From the NCBI GenBank assembly GCA_019359445.1, contig JAHHHJ010000005.1, positions 1 to 64,000 of the forward strand: a DNA stretch of 64,000 nt, in the 5' to 3' direction. Position 1 is the first letter of the stretch. Every line of letters begins with the position of its first letter. The DNA comes from Kastovskya adunca ATA6-11-RM4. GTDB taxonomy: Bacteria > Cyanobacteriota > Cyanobacteriia > Cyanobacteriales > Coleofasciculaceae. The translations under genes and the position numbers were made by a program. The notes under the pieces were generated by a model, which saw nothing but the letters and a program-made list of their open reading frames with translations, did not search any database and was not told the origin of the DNA. Shown here in pieces: positions 37,629 to 50,937 of the stretch.

Positions 37629-38320
37629 AACAGTTCCTTGAATAATGCTGTTTTAAAAATCACGATGGTGCTTGGCACATGCCACGCTGACGCATGAACA
37701 ACTGCACAATTAATAAGCGGTAAGCGGGAATATAGCCCACCGTTCTAGGCAAAGCCATGCTGTAGACATTTGCTCTCTACTATTTATATTTAATCGCTTG
37801 GCTGATTAGATATTACCTGCGACATAAATTGCAGAAGTTCTAAGGTGGATGTCAGACGTATCTTCTCGACAGCATACATGTTGACTTTCTAAAGGTAGTC
37901 TTGTCCAAGAATCGGAAAGTACTATCGGCAAAATCGTCAATCTAGACTACGCGGGTAAAAAGATGACAATGAAATACCCCTATCTGGGGACACCGCGAGT
38001 ATTCGTATCTAAACCTCTAAAATAAAGCGCTGCGATCGCAATTTCAGCGTAACTACATAACCTACTGAATTCACAATAGTTGCTGACAAATTTCTTCTAC
38101 CTTTAGGTGAAGCAATTGTTTCTATAGCAACATAAATTACCTCGGAGCTAAGTCAACTCAGCTTGCTGAAGGAAAGCAATGGTGACTTAGCGTAACTCCT
38201 ATTTAAGAGTTTCCTTAGTGAAATGCCAGTTTTTCAGTGCCAGCAAATTACCTTACAGCATAAAAAATGCTAGGAGATTAACGGTATGATAGTCTCCCAG
38301 CAAATAATTAAAGAGAAAGA
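37629..38320. other. 692-base spacer, nothing recognised
   Basis: No ORF with coding character, no tRNA and no long inverted repeat noticed. It contains the promoter of the flavin oxidoreductase and the 3' end of the acidic-protein gene. Confidence 0.5.
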
Positions 38321-38617
38321 TTACTTTTCTTCAACATACATTTCTGGTTCAACAGCTACATTGTCTAGTCTGCCAGCTTCGTCGAGAACATATCCACCAG
38401 TTGTCTCCATTCCTGAACCTTCTTCTTGCTCCTCTAAGGCTTTTACTTCTTTGACGTTTTTTTCCACATCAACGTTAGAAGGAATGACTTCTTCAGGGTC
38501 GTTTACGCCGATTGTTTGTGCCATTTGAACGCCGTAGTGGTTATTACCTGGAGCACCTCTACCCGGTTCAGCTTCTTTAGGATCTTCTGGTAAATTTTGT
38601 CTGGTTTCTTCAGTCAT
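38321..38617 (-). CDS. acidic hypothetical protein
   Basis: A 98-residue, strongly acidic, low-complexity protein: MTEETRQNLPEDPKEAEPGR, then VNDPEEVIPSNVDVEKNVKE, ending EPEMYVEEK. There is no Cys, no membrane segment and few hydrophobic residues, so it is probably largely disordered. I do not recognise it. The frame stays open to 38824, but the ATG at 38617 is followed by protein-like composition, whereas the upstream extension is not. Composition recalls stress- or desiccation-related disordered proteins; that is inference. Confidence 0.6.
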   Translation of the reverse strand: MTEETRQNLPEDPKEAEPGRGAPGNNHYGVQMAQTIGVNDPEEVIPSNVDVEKNVKEVKALEEQEEGSGMETTGGYVLDEAGRLDNVAVEPEMYVEEK

Positions 38618-39676
38618 AAGATGAATCCTCTGTATATTTTTAAACAAGCTTCCATAGCCTGTAGCAGAATAATTGAGATTGCCTACAGACGAATGTATTG
38701 TTTGAACCTCTAAGTTCCCTACGAAGATAACTCGATTTGTACCATTCTTGACTCTTTCGTGGGTATTAGATTTACTAAGCAGCGGAGATTTATCAAACAG
38801 CGGAGGGGAAGATTTATAGCCCATCCTTCAGGCTTTAAAGGGGAGTTTTTGCTAGAGGGTTGCAGCTCTAATGGAACTGTAGTACTGCCTGCGATCGCTT
38901 CTCTAACAGCAGCTCGGTACTTTCGTTAAAACACAGTGCAACCTCTTCACAATCTCTGCTTCCGTATGTAGAAAATTTGGTAAGGGTTGTAGCCTCGTGG
39001 ACTAAGAGGCTTTGAGTAGAAAAAGCGTGATCGCCACCTACACTACCCTCTTAACCTCCTACCACTGCTTTGAAGAAAAATGGTATTTTCTACAAAATTC
39101 TGATTTCATGTACGTGATAAATCTATTTCAAAAGATGGATGACAAATTTTCATTTTGTAAAAACTTTACTTGTCCACAATGCCGTAGGAAGTAAACGTGT
39201 CACGAATTAGGTTTAGGTTAAGCTGCCTGCTGTTTTTAATTTAGCCTTTTACTACCTACATAAATTGTTATTCTACAGTGTAACGAATTTGACTTATTAA
39301 TTATTTTAATATCTATTGTTTTTATGTGAAATAGCACTTATGCTTTCGCGGCAATTATTTATCAATTTCCAATTGTAAGTCAGTTAAATCTTAACGTTTT
39401 CTCTATATTTTAGAATCAACAGATTTGCTTCCGTTCTTTATTCATGAGCGACAGTATTTAGATAAAAATTTGTAACATATTTATCTGCTGAGGTTACGGC
39501 TCGAAAGAAGGAGATTTCCTGCGTCAAAAGGGAGAAATAAGTGTATATTTGCCTATATTCGGGCATCGCATATACACTTAAAATTTGAAAGTAGCAAATT
39601 GGCAAGGGTAGACATCTGGTGTGCCAGAACCCGATCGCCAGTTTGGCTATTTAGTAGTAACGAAGAAAAAAGACTT
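38618..39676. other. 1059-base AT-rich spacer before sod
   Basis: No convincing gene; a plus-strand 60-codon frame at 39012-39194 ends in a CPQC motif but lacks a start or ribosome site I trust. A short hairpin AGCCTC/GAGGCT lies at 38991-39011. A stronger 41-base inverted repeat near the 3' end is listed separately. Confidence 0.45.
39539..39579. promoter_or_regulatory. inverted repeat upstream of superoxide dismutase
   Basis: AAGTGTATAT (39539-39548) and ATATACACTT (39570-39579) are perfect 10-bp arms, with an inner TGCC/GGCA pair. It lies about 100 bases before the sod ATG. It may be an operator dyad, a leader hairpin, or the terminator of an unseen upstream transcript. Confidence 0.55.
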
Positions 39677-40291
39677 ATGTCACACGAATTACCATCTTTA
39701 CCGTATAGCTTTGACGCTTTAGAACCTTATATCGACGCCCAAACGATGCAGCTTCACCATGATATGCATCATCAGGCTTATGTAAATAAACTCAATGCGG
39801 CACTGGAAAAGCACTCTGAGTTACAAGGCAAAAGCCCTGAAGAACTGATTCGCGACCTCAACAACCTGCCGTCTGACATCATGACTGCAGTGCGTAACAA
39901 TGGTGGCGGTCATGTGAACCACTCGATGTTCTGGACGATCATGGCTCCTAATGCTGGCGGAGAACCTACAGGCGCGATCGCTGAAGCGATTAGTGACACC
40001 TTTGGGGACTTTGAGAGCTTTAAGACGAAGTTCAATGATGCTGGTGCTACTCAGTTTGGTAGTGGCTGGGCGTGGTTAGTCCGCAATAGCGGTGGCAAAT
40101 TGGAAGTGATTAGTACTCCCAATCAAGATAGCCCTCTGACCGCTGGTCACTTCCCTATCATGGGTAACGACGTTTGGGAACACGCCTACTACCTCAAGTA
40201 CCAAAACAAGCGTCCTGAGTACCTAAAGCAGTGGTGGAACGTCGTTAACTGGAACGCCATCAACGATCGCTTCCAAATGGCAAGCCGTTAA
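39677..40291 (+). CDS. sodA: superoxide dismutase, Mn-type (Fe/Mn family)
   Basis: Dismutates superoxide in the cytosol. The 204-residue protein has metal ligands in the HHDMHH stretch (27-32), His82 ([11 protein letters not shown]), Asp165 and His169 ([20 protein letters not shown]). The [18 protein letters not shown] and [16 protein letters not shown] signatures favour the manganese type over the FeSOD usual in cyanobacteria. There is no N-terminal membrane anchor from the ATG at 39677. The frame extends to 39599, but the extra residues are not family-like. A terminator follows. Confidence 0.93.
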   Translation: MSHELPSLPYSFDALEPYIDAQTMQLHHDMHHQAYVNKLNAALEKHSELQGKSPEELIRDLNNLPSDIMTAVRNNGGGHVNHSMFWTIMAPNAGGEPTGAIAEAISDTFGDFESFKTKFNDAGATQFGSGWAWLVRNSGGKLEVISTPNQDSPLTAGHFPIMGNDVWEHAYYLKYQNKRPEYLKQWWNVVNWNAINDRFQMASR

Positions 40292-40348
40292 ACATTGCCA
40301 ATTGTGGGGCGCAGCCTTTTTGTGGTTGCACCTCATACCAATAAGTTA

Positions 40349-40384
40349 GGGGCGCACGGTGACACAACCGTCGCCCTTTTTTGT
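40349..40384 (+). terminator. terminator of sodA
   Basis: GGGCG-c-ACGGT pairs with ACCGT-CGCCC around GACACA, followed by a T-run. Confidence 0.85.
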
Positions 40385-40432
40385 CACCCCGACAGGAAAA
40401 ATACCTATCGACCTATCTACCTACCACCTGTG

Positions 40433-40657
40433 ATGAGTGACCAAAACCACCAAGAGCTAATCGACAGAGTTATTGAACTGGAAACAAAATTCACTGCTTC
40501 TCTAGATGCGATCGCTCATTTACTCAAAGCCGTAGATCATCTCCGTGCTAACGACACTCAGGGTGTTTTTGACTTAGATTTAGCTAGACACGCACTGAAC
40601 GAAGCGGGATATCAGGAAATTGACCCAGCAACTGATCCTCAAAACTGGCAAAGCTGA
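40433..40657 (+). CDS. small conserved hypothetical protein
   Basis: A 74-residue protein beginning MSDQNHQELIDRVIELETKF, likely a short coiled coil, followed by VDHLRANDTQGVFDLDLARH and a QEIDPATDPQNWQS tail. I do not recognise it. The frame is open from 40295, but the upstream part runs through the sodA terminator, so the ATG at 40433 is preferred. Confidence 0.55.
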   Translation: MSDQNHQELIDRVIELETKFTASLDAIAHLLKAVDHLRANDTQGVFDLDLARHALNEAGYQEIDPATDPQNWQS

Positions 40658-40813
40658 CAGTTGCGTTCAATTCTTATCGGCTTGTGCAGCACTCGGAGCA
40701 GGGACGCAGGGATAAAGCATAAATGAGGTTGTTGGTTCTCCCTATCCCCTCATCTCCCCCGCACCCCTGCTCCTGATCACTCTCAACAATACCTTTGCAA
40801 CCAAAAGAGGATA

Positions 40814-42025
40814 TTACCGAGGAAATTGAGGTTGCTGTCTAGTTCGTTGCTTTCGTCCTTGTTCAGCGCGGCGATGCGCTATGGAGACCACTTCTGCTTC
40901 GCTGCTTTCTCTAGCTACCCGAACTAATAATCCGGCTGCCAATAAACTGGCAATCATTGAGTTGCCACCGTAACTAAATAGTGGCAAGGGGAGACCTGTT
41001 GTAGGAAGCACACCTGTTGTAACGCCAATATTTAGCAGGGACTGACCCACGAGCAGAATCATTGCTCCAATAGCGACTAATCGATGAACAATATTTCGCG
41101 CTTTCATCGCGACTATCAATGCCAAAGTGGCATAGGTAACGAGTAATAGAAGCAACAACAGGCTACCTGCGAAGCCAAATTCTTCAGCAAAGACTGCAAA
41201 TATAAAATCGGTGTTTTGAATCGGCAGATAAAACAATTTTTGTTGCGACAGCCCAAAACCAGCTCCCCAGGTTCCCCCGGAACCAACAGCCATAAGGCTT
41301 TGAACAAGTTGGTATCCATCCTGCATTGGGTCAGCCCAGGGATTGAGAAACGACATTACCCGTCGTCGCTGATAGTCTTTAATGCTGATACTGAGCAGAG
41401 CTAGGAGAAAACCCCCAATGGCTGTTCCTCCTAGCTGGGAAAGGGGTAACCCAGCAGCTAGGGCAATTAACCACAAGGTCATGCCACAGAGGGCGGCTGT
41501 ACTCAAGTTAGGTTGGAGCAAGATCCCCACGAGTACAGCACAGAAAACCAACAGCCAGAATCCTCGGATTTTCCAACTCAGCCGCTCCCACTGCCCAAAA
41601 AGCCGCGCGCTTTGCAGAACTAGAAAAGGCTTGATCAGCTCAGAGGGTTGAAAGGGAAATATCCCCAGCGATAGCCACCGTGTCGCTCCGTTAACTGTAG
41701 TTCCTAATCCTGGAATCAGGGTAACGCCAATGAGCATTAACAGTAGAAGTAAGAGCCAACGGGCGACTCCTAGAATATAGCGAAGAGGCGATCGCACTAA
41801 AAAGTTGAAAACTATTAAGCCCAGAAAAATTGAAACCACCTGGCGCTTGACGTAATACAGACCATCTCCATACTCAGCATCAGCATTTGGATAGGAGGCT
41901 GAAAACAAAACAACCAAACCGACAGACATCCACAGGAAAGTCAGCCACCGTAACAATCGGGCTTCCAAAGCCCATTCCTGGAGGTCGGAGGAGTTGCCAA
42001 ATGGAATCAGGTTATATAGAGCCAC
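40814..42025 (-). CDS. ftsW: FtsW (SEDS-family peptidoglycan glycosyltransferase)
   Basis: A polytopic septal peptidoglycan polymerase working with a class B PBP. The 403 residues have about ten membrane segments and SEDS motifs: LGTTVNGATRWLSLGIFPFQ then PSELIKPF, QPNLSTAA, GGTWGAGFGLSQQK, ADFIF-type NTDFIFAVFAEEFGF, and GLPLPLFSYGGNSMIASLL. The C-terminal tail is basic (HRRAEQGRKQRTRQQ). FtsW and RodA are hard to separate by eye; the GLPLPLFSYGGNS region fits either, but FtsW is the usual cyanobacterial annotation. Confidence 0.88.
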   Translation of the reverse strand: MALYNLIPFGNSSDLQEWALEARLLRWLTFLWMSVGLVVLFSASYPNADAEYGDGLYYVKRQVVSIFLGLIVFNFLVRSPLRYILGVARWLLLLLLMLIGVTLIPGLGTTVNGATRWLSLGIFPFQPSELIKPFLVLQSARLFGQWERLSWKIRGFWLLVFCAVLVGILLQPNLSTAALCGMTLWLIALAAGLPLSQLGGTAIGGFLLALLSISIKDYQRRRVMSFLNPWADPMQDGYQLVQSLMAVGSGGTWGAGFGLSQQKLFYLPIQNTDFIFAVFAEEFGFAGSLLLLLLLVTYATLALIVAMKARNIVHRLVAIGAMILLVGQSLLNIGVTTGVLPTTGLPLPLFSYGGNSMIASLLAAGLLVRVARESSEAEVVSIAHRRAEQGRKQRTRQQPQFPR

Positions 42026-42185
42026 TAATTACTACTGGTGTTGTTGGTCATTAGTCATGGGTCATGGGCATAAAAGTGCTAATGATGACCCAGGCTTCAG
42101 ATAAAGTCTATGCTCAGATGCACAGCATAGCTTAACAGTAATAATGCCAGACGGAAACAGGGTGATAAGTTGTTCGCAGAGAGAA

Positions 42186-42213
42186 ATAAAAAAAGAGGTC
42201 ACAAAGACCTCTC
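42186..42213 (-). terminator. terminator of the apcABC unit
   Basis: On the minus strand AGAGGTC and GACCTCT flank a 5-base loop and run into seven Ts, 28 bases after the apcC stop. Confidence 0.92.
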
Positions 42214-42240
42214 AGCAATTCACATAAAAAACTTGTGGAA

Positions 42241-42444
42241 TTAAAGTAGCCCGGTGTTAACGCCCTGCTTACCAGTAGCTAGTTCCACCTTCATGATTTT
42301 GCCACCCATCTTCATAATCCGCTGTTGCTCACGGAACCAGTTATCGTAGGAAACTAGTTTGGTGAAATAGGTATTTTGTAGCTCGCGCTGCGTTCTAATC
42401 CGGGTTTGGCTAGGAACGCAAGCCGTTATTTTGAACATCCGCAT
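42241..42444 (-). CDS. apcC: phycobilisome core small linker (Lc 7.8)
   Basis: A 67-residue linker that caps allophycocyanin core cylinders. The sequence MRMFKITACVPSQTRIRTQ, TYFTKLVSYDNWFREQQRI and KVELATGKQGVNTGLL is that of ApcC (CpcD-like domain). The frame is open to 42516, but MRMFKI is the known start. Third gene of apcA-apcB-apcC, separated from apcB by a 353-base spacer containing a long stem. Confidence 0.97.
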   Translation of the reverse strand: MRMFKITACVPSQTRIRTQRELQNTYFTKLVSYDNWFREQQRIMKMGGKIMKVELATGKQGVNTGLL

Positions 42445-42666
42445 GAGTCGATCTCTCCTAATCAGGTTGAGAAATTTTAAATGTTGATCTCTGTTTTGCC
42501 AAAAGGCAATTATCAAAACTTTTTGTAGGAAACTGAATCTGCTACTTGTCTAAATTAGGCGATCGCATTACAGGCTATTCAGTCTTGCTTCTTCCTGAAG
42601 TCAAAGCCTAATTTATAGCGAGATAATCAGTTTTGAAACCATTAAGGGTTTGGTGTAGATAGAGCA

Positions 42667-42755
42667 AAGGTCGGGAGTCAAGAGTCAATACTAGACCGTA
42701 CAAGCCGCATTAGCCTGATCGCGAGCTAGCACTCACTCCGGACTTCCCAGACCTT
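42667..42755. promoter_or_regulatory. stem in the apcB-apcC spacer
   Basis: AAGGTC (42667-42672) followed by GGGAGTC can pair with GGACTTCCC and GACCTT (42750-42755), forming a broken stem of about 13 bp on a long loop. It could attenuate or stabilise so that apcC is made below the level of apcAB. Nothing else seen in 42445-42797. Confidence 0.4.
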
Positions 42756-42797
42756 AACAGCAGACTCCTAACTTAGAAGTCTAGATAGGAAGTTGAC

Positions 42798-43283
42798 TTA
42801 GCTCAAGCCAGAGCAGATGTAGTCAAAGTAAACACCCATTTCCTTACCAGCGTCAGCACCAACTAGGCTAGCGGTGACTTCTTTCATGGCTTGGATTGCC
42901 TGAACGGTAGCGGAGATAGGTACACCTAGGGAGTTGTAGGTTTCCTTCAAGCCGTTGAGCACGCGCTCATCTAGGATGGAAGGATCGCCTGCCAACATAG
43001 CGTAGGTACCATAGCGGAGGTAGTAGTCCAAGTCGCGGATACAAGCAGCGTAGCGGCGAGTGGTGTACATGTTGCCGCCGGGACGGGTGATGTCCGAGTA
43101 CAACAGAGACTTAGCAACAGCTTCTTTAACGATAGTTGCAGCGTTAGCACTGATGGTGTTAGCAGCACGAACCCGCAGTTCGCCAGTTTGGAAATAGCCC
43201 TTGAGCTTTTCCATAGCGGAGTTGTCGAGGTACTTACCTTGAACGTCGGAGGAATTAATAACCGAGGTAATTGCGTCTTGCAT
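42798..43283 (-). CDS. apcB: allophycocyanin beta subunit
   Basis: A 161-residue phycobiliprotein that binds one phycocyanobilin at Cys81 ([13 protein letters not shown]). Asn71 in GGNMYTT is the residue methylated in this family. It pairs with ApcA to form core trimers. Length and sequence are standard. It follows apcA by 63 bases on the same strand. Confidence 0.98.
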   Translation of the reverse strand: MQDAITSVINSSDVQGKYLDNSAMEKLKGYFQTGELRVRAANTISANAATIVKEAVAKSLLYSDITRPGGNMYTTRRYAACIRDLDYYLRYGTYAMLAGDPSILDERVLNGLKETYNSLGVPISATVQAIQAMKEVTASLVGADAGKEMGVYFDYICSGLS

Positions 43284-43346
43284 GATTGTTATTTCCTTAT
43301 TGCACCGATTCTAAGAATCTTTAACTTGAGTAGAGACAGTGTCTCT

Positions 43347-43832
43347 CTACTGCATCGCTCCGATCACGTAGTCGAAGTAAGCGCCAGCTTCAGAAGCATC
43401 TTCGCCAGTCATCATGGAGGCGGCAACATTCTTCATGGCGCGAACGCTTTCTGCAACACCATCAACTGGGGTTCCCAGAGATCTGTACATTTCGCGAACA
43501 CCTACCAAACCGATTTCTTCAATCGGGGTAACATCACCAGCAACTACTCCGTAGGTGATCAAACGTAGGTAGTAGTCCATGTCGCGTAGGCAAGTAGCCG
43601 TCATTTCTTCACCGTAGGCATTGCCGCCGGGAGAAACTACGTCAGGACGCTTCTGGAACAGTTGATCGCCAGCTTGCTTGACGATACGCTCGCGAGACTC
43701 AGTTAGAGTTTGAGCGATGCGGAGGCGGCGCTCACCAGAAGTAACAAAAGTCTTAATCCGGTCTAGTTCGCCAGGGCTCAGGTAACGAGCCTCAGCATCT
43801 GCATTCACGATGGATTTCGTGACGATACTCAT
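43347..43832 (-). CDS. apcA: allophycocyanin alpha subunit
   Basis: A 161-residue phycobiliprotein with bilin-binding Cys81 ([14 protein letters not shown]). First gene of the apcA-apcB-apcC unit. The spacer upstream (43833-44207) has no gene and should hold the strong promoter. Beyond it lies a decayed STAND/TPR gene on the other strand that separates this unit from apcE. Confidence 0.98.
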   Translation of the reverse strand: MSIVTKSIVNADAEARYLSPGELDRIKTFVTSGERRLRIAQTLTESRERIVKQAGDQLFQKRPDVVSPGGNAYGEEMTATCLRDMDYYLRLITYGVVAGDVTPIEEIGLVGVREMYRSLGTPVDGVAESVRAMKNVAASMMTGEDASEAGAYFDYVIGAMQ

Positions 43833-44207
43833 CGATGGATTCCTCCAGAAAAAGGTAACCAGGTGTATTTAAAACTGGCAGTCGCATTTTTGATGATGGA
43901 GCTATTCTCCTGTCTGCCTACGAAATCAGCATGCAGTTACTGTTTGAAATCTGACCTTCTAAGTTAAATCTCAGTAGTCTCATAATTCTAAAGTAACAAC
44001 CAATACAGTAGGTTGGGGAGACAGCCACCTTCCGCAAACATTCTGCGATAGATCGTTCACATTAATCCCACCCTCGCAATAGTTTGTAACATTTTTCCTC
44101 AGATTGGTGGATGCAGGCGGGCATTGCTACTTCCCTAGACCTATAAGGGTTGAGTCTAGAATCGTTTATAAATCTTCTAATTCCTTCAGCCCACGCCTCT
44201 GCATCAC
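43833..44207. promoter_or_regulatory. apcA upstream region
   Basis: A 375-base spacer with no ORF of note. It presumably carries the apcABC promoter on the minus strand; I cannot place its boxes with certainty. Confidence 0.4.
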
Positions 44208-45380
44208 TTGGGACAGATACGCGGGCGACTCCTGGCTAGCGGCTCAGTAATTATCAGTGGGGCTTTATGTTTAGGTGGATTGCCCGATGCCAATACTGTG
44301 GCGATCGCCATCAGCACTGTCACAGGTATTTTAAGTGGGATTGTCGCCAATGATTTAGGGAGCCTGACAGAGCGCCTGCGTCAGGACGATCGCAGTAATG
44401 ATGACTTAACGAAAGCGGTAGGACAAGCGATCGCGTTAGTTATTCTGACTGCGGCAGAAGCTGAAACTTACCCAAATTACAGAAGAGACTTAAGAAAACT
44501 GGCAAAAACGGCTACTCAGTATTGGTCATCTGTTGCTAATGCCACTAAAGATGCGCCAGAAGATTATTTTGCCGCAATTAAAGACGATCAACTTGCCGAG
44601 CTTTTTGCTAACCGAGTGCAACAGACATAAAAACTATTCTCTAATTTTTGATGACAATCGCCCTAGTGTAACGAACTGGCATGGACGTACTGATGAGATC
44701 CAAAAACTAAAGGTTTGGTTAGCAGATAACACAAGGCAGAAAATCTGACTGAGGCGCACCAGAAAGATATTTATTACTATCTTTTAAAACTGAAACAATG
44801 ACCCTAGCAAGCCATAGATTACATTACAGAATACTTAGAAGTCTTTTATCACTGGTGCCAGTTGGGAAAATATGCTCAAGCTTTTGACACAATTACTAAT
44901 AACATTAATGACTTTTTAGCTCTGCGTGGCTACAATGCTATCCACATTGAACTGTACAGCCAGCTAGTACAACTCTTACAACAAGATAAGGATGAACAGT
45001 GGCGAATTGTAGGTGCTTTTACAGCCTTGGGCAATGCTTACACTTCTCTAAGGCAATACCAGCAGGCAATTGATTACTGTCAGCAACTTTTGAACTTAAG
45101 AAAAGAAACTGGAGATAAGTAAGGTAAAGCTAATTGTTTGTTTTTATTAGCTGCTTCATATGAACAAATAGGTAAAATCCAACAAGCATTTATATGTAAG
45201 AATCAAGCAAGTCAGATATTAATTGAGGTTGGGGGACTTGATGCCTTGCCAATACCGCAGTGGCAAAAATCGATAGCTAAATTTGCTCAACGCGGCAAAT
45301 TACAACTAACTGCGTGCTTTGTTGTCGGGTTAGTAGCATTTCCCTTTGCTTTAGTTTTTATTGTGACACTAAACATATGA
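44208..45380 (+). pseudogene. decayed STAND NTPase / TPR protein gene
   Basis: Fragments of one protein lie in order on the plus strand. An N-terminal domain of about 140 residues (GALCLGGLPDANTVAIAIST, SGIVANDLGSLTERL, AKTATQYWSS) ends at a TAA at 44628-44630. In another frame, SVTNWHGRTDEIQKLKVWLA is the entry of an NB-ARC/NACHT domain, but it stops after a few residues and the P-loop and rest of the ATPase are missing. Then TPR units follow (LGKYAQAFDTITNNI, ALGNAYTSLRQYQQAIDYCQ), with in-frame stops before them and a TAA at 45120-45122. A C-terminal membrane segment (FVVGLVAFPFALVFIVTL) ends the gene. It sits within the apc cluster, opposite in direction. Confidence 0.8.
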
Positions 45381-45570
45381 CGATTAGTACGCGTACAATT
45401 TAGACAGCAATAATATCGTCTATTTGTAAAGGTTTGATAGGTTTTACTGTTGCTCTATTGTCCTACAAACTGAGATAGCCAAAATATTTATCTTATTCTC
45501 TTTCTTCGCGTCCTAGCCTTCGGCAAGCTGCTAGCGCGTCTATGCATCTTTACGGTTCAAAATTCAAAGT

Positions 45571-45608
45571 AAAAAATCCCCCTGACCTGCTAACAAATCA
45601 GAGGGGAA
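45571..45608 (-). terminator. terminator of apcE
   Basis: On the minus strand CCCCTCTGA pairs with TCAGGGG around a 13-base loop and is followed by ATTTTTT. It lies about 50 bases after the apcE stop. Confidence 0.85.
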
Positions 45609-45661
45609 CTATTAACTAATCTTTCTAGGAGTAGATATTAAACCTACCCCTAAATCAACAA

Positions 45662-49420
<3,759 letters not shown>

Positions 49421-50620
49421 ATGTTCATGAACACTACTCCTGATCCGAGTGCTGCGGTACAGCGGCTTTACGATACTTATCCCTTTCCGCCAGAACCCTT
49501 ACTCGACGCTCCCCCACCAGGGTACAACTGGCGTTGGAACTGGCTTGCCGCTTATAACTTTTGCACTGGACAAAAACCTCAAAGGCAGGATGTCCGTATT
49601 CTTGATGCGGGCTGTGGAACGGGTGTCGGGACAGAGTATTTGGTGCATCTAAATCCGGAAGCGCAGGTAGTGGGCATTGATTTGAGTGCGGGGGCGTTAT
49701 CTGTCGCCAAGGAACGCTGTCAGCGTTCTGGGGCAAATCGCGTTGAGTTCCATCACCTGAGTTTGTACAATGCAGACCAACTCGACGGCGAGTTTGATTT
49801 GATTAATTGTGTCGGAGTGCTGCACCATTTGCCCGATCCGATTAAAGGTATTCAATCCCTCGCCCCTAAGTTGGCTCCCGGTGGATTGATGCATATCTTT
49901 GTCTATGCTGAGTTGGGGCGCTGGGAAATTCAACTGATGCAGAAAGCGATCGCGCTTTTGCAAGGGGACAAACGAGGCGACTATCGCGATGGGGTACAGT
50001 TGGGGCGATCGCTCTTTGCCTCTCTACCGGAAACCAATCGTATAGTAAAGCGAGAAAAAGAACGCTGGTCAATGGAAAATCAGCGGGATGCCAACTTTGC
50101 AGATATGTACGTGCATCCTCAGGAAATTGACTATAACATTGACACCTTGTTTGAATTGATCGATGCGTCAGGATTAGAGTTTTTGGGCTTTTCTAATCCA
50201 AGTTATTGGCAGTTAGAGCGGCTTTTCGGGAAAGATCCGACCCTAATAGAGCGAGCCAAAGAACTAAGCGATCGCGAACGTTATCGTTTAATAGAACTCT
50301 TAGATCCAGAAGTCAGCCATTACGAATTCTTCCTCGCACGTCCTCCTCTACCAAAAGCAGACTGGTCTACTGATGAAGCGCTTTTAGCCGCCATTCCCGA
50401 ACGGAATCCTTGCATGGATGGTTGGCCCAGTAAATGCCTATTTAACTACGATTATCAGATTGTTAACTTGTCAGAAGCAGAATTTGAGTTTCTCCAAGCT
50501 TGTGATGCGAATGTAGCCCAACAGCAGACGGTGAGAGAAATTCTGGCTCAGGTGAAATTGGGGTTAGAAGAAGTGCGATCGCTACTCCAACGTCAGTTGG
50601 TTGTACTGACACCAGCTTAA
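49421..50620 (+). CDS. class I SAM-dependent methyltransferase
   Basis: A 399-residue protein. The N-terminal YDTYPFPPEPLLDAPPPGYN region is shared by a group of cyanobacterial methyltransferases. SAM motif I is ILDAGCGTGVGTEYL (about 57-71), followed by VVGIDLSAGALSVAKERC and a motif II-like FDLINCVGVLHHLPDP. The C-terminal 60 residues (LSEAEFEFLQACDANVAQQQ) form a small helical, PqqD-like module. The substrate is unknown. A terminator follows. Confidence 0.88.
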   Translation: MFMNTTPDPSAAVQRLYDTYPFPPEPLLDAPPPGYNWRWNWLAAYNFCTGQKPQRQDVRILDAGCGTGVGTEYLVHLNPEAQVVGIDLSAGALSVAKERCQRSGANRVEFHHLSLYNADQLDGEFDLINCVGVLHHLPDPIKGIQSLAPKLAPGGLMHIFVYAELGRWEIQLMQKAIALLQGDKRGDYRDGVQLGRSLFASLPETNRIVKREKERWSMENQRDANFADMYVHPQEIDYNIDTLFELIDASGLEFLGFSNPSYWQLERLFGKDPTLIERAKELSDRERYRLIELLDPEVSHYEFFLARPPLPKADWSTDEALLAAIPERNPCMDGWPSKCLFNYDYQIVNLSEAEFEFLQACDANVAQQQTVREILAQVKLGLEEVRSLLQRQLVVLTPA

Positions 50621-50674
50621 AAAATACAACAACGTAGACAATCGGCTTCCGTTTCGATTGAACTACCAAATTCC

Positions 50675-50709
50675 TGCCTCACTCTAATTACAGACTGAGG
50701 CAATTTTTA
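50675..50709 (+). terminator. terminator of the methyltransferase gene
   Basis: TGCCTCA (50675-50681) and TGAGGCA (50696-50702) flank a 14-base loop; a T-rich run follows. The rest of the 50621-50937 spacer shows only the open upstream extension of the next gene. Confidence 0.8.
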
Positions 50710-50937
50710 TTGACTTTTAATCCTTTATTAACCAGTATTTATACACAAATTAACTCAACATTGCCCTAAAGCTTAATGTCTAACTCGTATATTTACGTAG
50801 GGAAATTGTCTCAGGTTATTTGGCTAATTGAATTTGCCTTGTTCTCAATATCAAACGAGTTAACAGCAGCACTAAGTCTTAACCTACCCAAATTGATATT
50901 CACATCAACGCAACGCCGATTAATCTTGGAGTGCAAT

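Noticed and set aside
39012-39194. 60-codon plus-strand ORF ending in a CPQC motif
   Set aside because: No ribosome-binding site or plausible start; the single CxxC in an AT-rich spacer is weak evidence.
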